Assembly (NCBI GenBank): GCA_030740335.1
Contig: JASLXL010000118.1
Location: 1 to 13,380 of the forward strand
Source of the DNA: SAR202 cluster bacterium
GTDB taxonomy: Bacteria > Chloroflexota > Dehalococcoidia > SAR202 > CAJWER01
Direction: 5' to 3'
Length of the DNA: 13,380 nt
The position numbers and the translations under genes were made by a program. The notes under the pieces are model-generated. The model worked only from the letters and a program-made list of their open reading frames with translations. It was not told where the DNA came from and did not search any database. How positions within the stretch are numbered: the first letter of the stretch is position 1; each line of letters opens with the position of its first letter. Shown here in pieces: positions 8,537 to 13,380 of this stretch.

Positions 8537-9349
8537 TTGGAGAGCAATCCTCCAGTCAGCCTGATGCAAGCTGTAGGCATCTATGTTGCTAGTCTTCGTA
8601 GCGAAGACAGCCAGTCTAATGCCCAACAGCACCTGATGAAGTTCGTCCAGTGGTGCGGCGCCGAAAGGCAAATTGTAGACATAAGACCCTCGGAGATTGG
8701 CGAATACGGTGAGAAGTCAGTTGGTTCTACCGGCGGCGCGCAGGCCGTGGAGCGACTCCAGGGTGTGCGCAAGTTCCTCTCATTTGCCAAGAAAAAAGGG
8801 TTGACAGAACACAACCTCGCCCAACATCTGAGGATACGCAAGGGCAAGAGCCGATCCCTTAAGGCGTCTGGCGCAGCAGAAGCCAACATAGTCGAACTGA
8901 CCATTGAAGGGCACAAGCAACTCGTCGATGAGTTGGAGGGGCTGAAGGGCGAAAGAGTACCCATTGCCGCGGAGATTCGTCGTGCAGCCGCTGACAAGGA
9001 CGTCAGAGAGAACGTGCCCCTTGAGGCTGCTCGTGAACAGTTGGGACTCGTCGAGGCACGCATTAGGCAGATAGAGTCCACGCTGAAAAACTCGGTCGTC
9101 GTGCAGCACTCCGGCGAAAAGGCTAAGACGGTCCGCGTTGGCACCAAGGTTCACCTGAAAGACCTGGGAAACGGGCGCGAGACCAGGTACACCGTTGTCA
9201 GCGCATCTGAAGCGCGTCCCCTTGAGGGCAAGATTTCGGATGTGTCGCCCGTGGGCAAGGCGCTCATGAGGCGAAGCGCTGGACAGGAGATACGTGTCGA
9301 TACCCCGCGAGGACAGCTGAAGTACCGGATTGTCAAGCTTACCTCCTAG
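8537..9349 (+). CDS. GreA-type transcript cleavage factor with N-terminal integrase-like core-binding domain
   Basis: With the TTG start the product is 270 residues; standard GreA has about 158. The C-terminal ~150 residues are GreA-like. A coiled-coil hairpin (about 118-187) has a tip reading DKDVRENVPLEAARE, keeping the Asp and Glu that GreA inserts into RNA polymerase to stimulate cleavage of backtracked RNA. The FKBP-like domain (about 197-270) has the family pattern GKISDVSPVGKALMRR. The N-terminal ~95 residues (about 7-102) resemble the SAM-like core-binding domain of tyrosine recombinases: helical, with FVQWCGAER, SEIGEYGEK, VRKFLSFAKKKGL and then a basic stretch. No recombinase catalytic domain is present. 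TTG 8537 is chosen because GGAAGGGG (8521-8528) lies eight bases upstream and the promoter puts transcript start near 8499; GTG 8498 or 8519 would add 13 or 6 residues. The N-terminal domain's role is unknown, though it may bind DNA. Confidence 0.88.
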   Translation: MESNPPVSLMQAVGIYVASLRSEDSQSNAQQHLMKFVQWCGAERQIVDIRPSEIGEYGEKSVGSTGGAQAVERLQGVRKFLSFAKKKGLTEHNLAQHLRIRKGKSRSLKASGAAEANIVELTIEGHKQLVDELEGLKGERVPIAAEIRRAAADKDVRENVPLEAAREQLGLVEARIRQIESTLKNSVVVQHSGEKAKTVRVGTKVHLKDLGNGRETRYTVVSASEARPLEGKISDVSPVGKALMRRSAGQEIRVDTPRGQLKYRIVKLTS

Positions 9350-9374
9350 TCTCGGATGACCCTAGTGCGAGGCG

Positions 9375-9401
9375 AAAGGCCCGCCATTGGCGGGCCTTTG
9401 T
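9375..9401 (+). terminator. Strong hairpin terminator after the Gre-fusion gene
   Basis: AAAGGCCCGCC (9375-9385) and GGCGGGCCTTT (9389-9399) form a perfect eleven-base-pair stem around ATT, 26 bases after the stop codon. The U-tract is short (TTTGT), but the flanking A and T runs are symmetrical, so it could end transcription in either direction. It separates the Gre gene from the antiporter unit. Confidence 0.85.
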
Positions 9402-9506
9402 GATGCCCGCAGTCACCGATTATTTGAGGTCTTGCAGCGGGTATTTACCAAGCACCGCCCGCGACCCTTCAAGTACACCACCAGATTCCGTCACGGACAT
9501 GGAGTC

Positions 9507-10790
9507 ATGGAAGAAGCAATAACCAGACTGGTCTTTCAACTGGCCGTTATCTTGGTGGTCGCGAAGCTTGCTGGCGAGGGCTTCGAGCGCTTCCTGAAGA
9601 TGCCCGCCGTTCTCGGCGAACTGGCTGCAGGCATATTTATAGGACCCTTCGCCCTCGGCGCAGTTGACGTGCCTGGCTTAGGTCCATTATTCGAGCATAT
9701 ACCGGAGACCATAGGAGGCGAAGAGGTTGCCGTTCCTGTCTCCGAGGGGCTCTGGTCGCTCGCCCAGGTAGGCTCCATAGTCCTACTGTTCATGGCTGGT
9801 CTGGAGACGGACCTGAGACAGTTCCTGCGCTACGCCTGGCCCGCGAGTCTGGTTGCCCTCGGAGGGGTCGTGGTTCCCTTCGCTTTAGGCACTGGCCTCA
9901 CCGTCGCGTTTGGTTTCGCCGATAGCATCACCGATGTCAAGGCGCTGTTCATCGGTGCGGTCATGACCGCCACATCCATCGGAATCACGGTCCGTGTCCT
10001 TGGCGACCTGAGGAGGCTGACCACCCCGGAAGGGGTCACCATTCTCGGTGCAGCCGTGTTGGATGACGTCATCGGGATACTGGTGCTCACCATCGTGGTC
10101 GGCCTTGGAGATACCGGCGAGATCGTCCCCAGCGAGGTTGGCCTCGTAGCTCTCAAGACATTTGGCTTCTGGCTTGCCTTGACTGGCATCGGCATTCTGC
10201 TTTCCAATCGCATCTCGGCCGTTTTGATGTCCTTCAAGGTCAGTGGCGCGGCCGTAGCGCTGGCACTCGCCATCGCGTTCCTTGCCTCCGGTCTGGCCGA
10301 GAGCTTCGGCTTGGCGATGATCATCGGCGCATTTTCCATCGGCCTGGCGCTGTCGGGAACAGACCTAGCCCACTCGCTGGACGAGCCCCTGAGAGCAGTC
10401 TACTCAGCTCTAGTGCCGATCTTCTTCGTGGTCATGGGCATGCTGGTGGACGTGAGCGCCCTCGGCGGCGTCGTGGTCTTCGGGTTGGTGATGACGTTGG
10501 CAGCAGTAATAGGCAAGGTCGCTGGAAGCGGCCTACCGGCCCTGGGCGTCGGGTTCAACCGTGTGGGAGCCTGGCGTATAGGCATTGGCATGCTTCCTAG
10601 GGGTGAGGTGGCCCTGATTATGGCCGGAATCGGCATCAGCAAGGGCATTATCGGCCAGGATCTCTATGGCGTCGCGATACTGATGACTATCATCACTACA
10701 GCGGTTGCGCCTCCGGTGCTCGCACTCTCGTTCCGCAGTGGAGCCGCTGGAGCTCGTACGCCATTCTCCGGGAACGAGGACGATGGCTAG
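9507..10790 (+). CDS. CPA2/Kef-type cation:proton antiporter
   Basis: This is an integral inner-membrane protein of the Na_H_Exchanger family that swaps Na+ or K+ for protons, helping pH and ion balance. The 427-residue product has a dozen or so hydrophobic helices. Family motifs are LGELAAGIFIGP (36-47), LFMAGLETDLR (94-104), the unwound-helix motif TATSIGIT (154-161), the paired aspartates in AAVLDDVIG (D186-D187), FFVVMGMLVDVS (306-317) and LPRGEVALIMAG (363-374). The two aspartates are usual for electrogenic CPA2 exchangers. No C-terminal TrkA-N domain follows, so it is the short form rather than full Kef. The ATG at 9507 has a weak ribosome binding site; the frame runs upstream into the terminator, so an earlier start is unlikely. 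Its stop overlaps the next gene by eight bases, suggesting translational coupling. The ion is not predictable. Confidence 0.93.
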   Translation: MEEAITRLVFQLAVILVVAKLAGEGFERFLKMPAVLGELAAGIFIGPFALGAVDVPGLGPLFEHIPETIGGEEVAVPVSEGLWSLAQVGSIVLLFMAGLETDLRQFLRYAWPASLVALGGVVVPFALGTGLTVAFGFADSITDVKALFIGAVMTATSIGITVRVLGDLRRLTTPEGVTILGAAVLDDVIGILVLTIVVGLGDTGEIVPSEVGLVALKTFGFWLALTGIGILLSNRISAVLMSFKVSGAAVALALAIAFLASGLAESFGLAMIIGAFSIGLALSGTDLAHSLDEPLRAVYSALVPIFFVVMGMLVDVSALGGVVVFGLVMTLAAVIGKVAGSGLPALGVGFNRVGAWRIGIGMLPRGEVALIMAGIGISKGIIGQDLYGVAILMTIITTAVAPPVLALSFRSGAAGARTPFSGNEDDG

Positions 10791-13380
10791 TAGCGTGACC
10801 ACTGCGGAGTCCACGGATCTTGTCGAGGAGTTGAGACGCCTCGTCGATGGAGAGGTCCGTTTCGACTCCATCACGCGCTCGCTGTACTCCACGGACGCCA
10901 GTATCTATCGAATTGAGCCCATAGGAGTGATCCTCCCACGCACCGACGAAGATGTCATCGCGGTCGTCGAGGCCGCAGCACGCCATAATGTGCCCGTCCT
11001 GCCCAGGGGCGGTGGAACCAGTCTGGCCGGGCAGACTGTCGGTAACGCCGTGGTCATGGACTTTTCGAAGTACATGCGCCACGTTGTTGAGGTCAACGCC
11101 GAGGAGCGATGGGTCCGCACACAGCCCGGCATCATCCTCGACGAACTCGACCGCCACCTTGCGCCCTATGGACTCCATTTCGGTCCGGACCCCAGCACCA
11201 GCAACCGCGGTAACATCGGTGGGGCGCTTGGAAACAACTCTTGTGGTGCACACTCGATCATGTACGGTAAGACCGTCGACAACGTCATCGGTCTCGAAAC
11301 CGTGCTTTCCAACGGCGATCGCGCCACGCTGGGCCGGGTCGACCGCTCATCGTTGGATGCCAGGCTGCGCGCCAAGGGACTGGAAGGCGATATCTTTCGG
11401 GCGCTCCGCTCCATCGGTGAGGAAACCGTGGTCGAGGTCAAGTCACGGTACCCGAAGATCCAACGCCGTGTCTCGGGATACAACCTGGATGATTTGGAAG
11501 GTGGCGGACCTTTCGACATGGCCCGTTTCGTAGTCGGCTCTGAGGGTACCCTGCTAACGATCACCGAGGCTAAGCTTGCACTGGTCCCGAATCCCGCCTA
11601 CAAGCGCCTTGCCGTGCTCCACTTCGCCAGCGTAGCCGAGTCGATGGAGGCTACGGTAGTCGTACTAGAGCTAGCGCCTGCGGCCGTCGAACTGATCGAC
11701 TCCATGATCATCCGTCAGGCCAGCGCCAATTTGGAATACTCCCGTCAGATGGGCTTCATCCAGGGTGATCCGGAAGCGTTGCTGCTTGTAGAGGTCGTAG
11801 GCGACTCTGATGTTGAAGTCGAGTCGAAGTTGGACTCACTTGATGCCAAGAACCTCGGCTACGCCACTACGCGAGTCTCCGAACCCAAGGAGCAGGCATC
11901 GGTCTGGGCGGTGCGAAAGGCCGGCCTCGGCCTCATGATGAATGTCACCGGGCCAGAAAAACCCCTGCCCTTTGTAGAGGACACCGCCGTTGCCCCTGAG
12001 CGCCTCCCTGAATACGTTCGCCGGTTCGACGAGATCGTCAAGGCCAATGGAACCACCGCCGGCTACTACGGTCACGCCAGCGTCGGTTGTCTGCACATCC
12101 GGCCCTTGATCGACCTGAAGGGCGTCGAGGGCGTTGAGCGCATGGCGGCCATCACCGACCAAATCAGCGACCTGGTGCTGGAGTTTGGCGGTTCAATGTC
12201 CGGTGAACACGGCGATGGCCTTGCCCGTAGCGCATTAACCGAGAAGATGTTCGGTCCAAACATCTACGAGGCGTTTCGCCGTGTGAAGGGCGCATTCGAT
12301 CCTCAGGGCATCATGAACCCTGGAAAGATCGTTGATGCGCCTTCCATGACCGAAAACCTAAAGATCGGACCTGACTACAAGACACTGGGACTGTCTACAG
12401 GCTTCGCATTTTCGCAAGAGGGCGGGTTCGCCGCCGCCGTCGAGATGTGCAACGGACAGGGGGCCTGCCGCAAGATTCAAGGTGGGACCATGTGCCCGTC
12501 GTTCATGGCAACTCGCGACGAGGAGCACTCGACCCGAGGACGCGCCAACGCTTTGCGCGCTGCTATCTCAGGCGCACTGCCCGTCGATGCTATTGGGAGC
12601 CAGCGCCTCTATGACGTGATGGACCTGTGCCTGGGGTGCAAGGGTTGCAAGGCGGAGTGCCCCTCCAACGTGGACATGGCCAAGCTCAAGTATGAGTTTC
12701 TAGACCGCTACCGTAAGACCAACGGGTACGGCTTGCGGGAGCGCTTGTTCGGAAACATTGCACGACTCGGCAAGCTGGGCTCCATGTTCGCGCCGTTCTC
12801 CAATTGGGCCATGCGGTCCCAGGGCATAAAGGACCTGCTCGAACGGTATGCCGGGATTGACCGGCGACGCGACCTGCCATCATTCGCGAGCCAGAGTTTC
12901 GTCCAGTGGTTCCGCGCCCGGGGCGGCTCTCCCGAAACCACAAGAGGCCCGGTCCTTCTTTTCGCCGACACGTTCACCAACTACAACCACCCGGAATTGG
13001 GCCACGCGGCGGTCAAGGTCCTGGAGTGCCTGGGATATCAGGTCATCGTACCCTCGACCGGCTGCTGCGGCAGGCCAATGATGTCGGCTGGGATGCTCGA
13101 CAAGGCCAAGAGCGCGGCGCGGCACAACATCGAACAGCTACTGCCGTACATCGACAACGGAGTCAAGCTGGTAGGGATAGAGCCTAGCTGCATCCTGAGC
13201 CTCAGCGACGAGTACCCGGACCTTCTTGGCGACGACGACGGCGCCACCAGGGTCGCCGATAGCGTAATGCTCATCGAGGAGTTCGTAGCGTACGCCGCCG
13301 ACAAGGACGGCGCGCACCTCAACTTCACGAAGCCCCCTGGCAAGGTGATGTACCACGGCCATTGCCATCAGAAAGCCCTC
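10783..13380 (+). CDS. FAD-linked 2-hydroxyacid dehydrogenase with C-terminal Fe-S domains (GlcD-GlcF/YdiJ-like), 3' partial
   Basis: The frame is open from ATG 10783 to the window end, with 866 residues and no stop. It fuses a flavin dehydrogenase (GlcD-like) to an electron-accepting Fe-S module (GlcF-like). The FAD_binding_4 domain carries PRGGGTSLAGQ (74-84), GPDPSTSNRGNIGG (134-147) and NNSCGAHS (151-158). The FAD-oxidase C domain ends with EHGDG (475-479) and FDPQGIMNPGK (505-515). Fe-S cysteines follow: C556, C562 and C571 in CNGQGACRK...MCPS, then C616, C619, C622 and C626 in CLGCKGCKAECP. A CCG domain starts with GCCGRP (C761-C762), and HGHCHQKAL begins its second half at the edge. 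About 100 residues are probably missing. Likely substrates are D-lactate, glycolate or D-2-hydroxyglutarate, with electrons passed to quinone; sequence does not decide. GAGG at 10776-10779 lies close to the ATG, and the gene overlaps the antiporter stop. Confidence 0.94.
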   Translation, partial: MASSVTTAESTDLVEELRRLVDGEVRFDSITRSLYSTDASIYRIEPIGVILPRTDEDVIAVVEAAARHNVPVLPRGGGTSLAGQTVGNAVVMDFSKYMRHVVEVNAEERWVRTQPGIILDELDRHLAPYGLHFGPDPSTSNRGNIGGALGNNSCGAHSIMYGKTVDNVIGLETVLSNGDRATLGRVDRSSLDARLRAKGLEGDIFRALRSIGEETVVEVKSRYPKIQRRVSGYNLDDLEGGGPFDMARFVVGSEGTLLTITEAKLALVPNPAYKRLAVLHFASVAESMEATVVVLELAPAAVELIDSMIIRQASANLEYSRQMGFIQGDPEALLLVEVVGDSDVEVESKLDSLDAKNLGYATTRVSEPKEQASVWAVRKAGLGLMMNVTGPEKPLPFVEDTAVAPERLPEYVRRFDEIVKANGTTAGYYGHASVGCLHIRPLIDLKGVEGVERMAAITDQISDLVLEFGGSMSGEHGDGLARSALTEKMFGPNIYEAFRRVKGAFDPQGIMNPGKIVDAPSMTENLKIGPDYKTLGLSTGFAFSQEGGFAAAVEMCNGQGACRKIQGGTMCPSFMATRDEEHSTRGRANALRAAISGALPVDAIGSQRLYDVMDLCLGCKGCKAECPSNVDMAKLKYEFLDRYRKTNGYGLRERLFGNIARLGKLGSMFAPFSNWAMRSQGIKDLLERYAGIDRRRDLPSFASQSFVQWFRARGGSPETTRGPVLLFADTFTNYNHPELGHAAVKVLECLGYQVIVPSTGCCGRPMMSAGMLDKAKSAARHNIEQLLPYIDNGVKLVGIEPSCILSLSDEYPDLLGDDDGATRVADSVMLIEEFVAYAADKDGAHLNFTKPPGKVMYHGHCHQKAL

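Noticed and set aside
8537..8850. Possible phage integrase or integrative element
   Set aside because: Only the core-binding-like domain is present, in frame with GreA; there is no catalytic recombinase domain, no tRNA and no flanking direct repeats.
9387..9506. N-terminal extension of the antiporter from 9387
   Set aside because: It would begin inside the terminator hairpin and adds a hydrophilic segment unlike the family; ATG 9507 gives the expected N-terminus before the first helix.

Overview
The window looks like a chromosomal segment of a GC-rich bacterium. I suspect a Chloroflexota lineage, possibly Dehalococcoidia/SAR202-like. The reasons are the short AhcY type, a Gre factor carrying an extra N-terminal integrase-like domain, a giant FAD/Fe-S oxidase, and intergenic repeats of a kind I associate with that group. 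This placement is inference from gene features, not from a search. Almost everything real is on the + strand. No tRNA, rRNA, CRISPR array, transposase or complete prophage is visible.

Region 1 (1-2533) holds the S-adenosylmethionine cycle. It starts with the 3' part of ahcY (S-adenosylhomocysteine hydrolase), whose 5' end lies outside the window, followed by metK (SAM synthetase). MetK makes the methyl donor and AhcY clears the product of its use. The 215-base gap between them holds a structured repeat and a pair of mutually exclusive hairpins just ahead of metK.

Region 2 (2534-7569) begins with a second copy of the same repeat, including a terminator-like hairpin with a U-rich tail and a perfect 10-bp inverted repeat that overlaps the ribosome binding site of the next gene. 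Next come a 613-residue phosphoglucomutase/phosphomannomutase and, from its own near-consensus promoter, polA. The DNA polymerase I has an intact 5'-3' nuclease and polymerase, but its 3'-5' exonuclease domain has lost the metal-binding acids.

Region 3 (7570-9401) is a decaying alpha/beta-hydrolase gene with an in-frame amber codon and at least one frameshift. It is followed by an intact gene for a GreA-type transcript-cleavage factor fused to an N-terminal integrase-like core-binding domain. A good sigma70-type promoter and a Shine-Dalgarno sequence both point to a TTG start for this gene, and a strong hairpin terminator closes it.

Region 4 (9402-13380) is a two-gene unit with an 8-base overlap: a CPA2/Kef-type cation:proton antiporter and a very large FAD-binding, Fe-S-containing 2-hydroxyacid dehydrogenase (GlcD-GlcF/YdiJ-like). 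The second gene stays open to the end of the window, with 866 codons visible and no stop. I did not find a clearly new defence or mobile system. The most unusual items are the Gre fusion and the structured repeat family.
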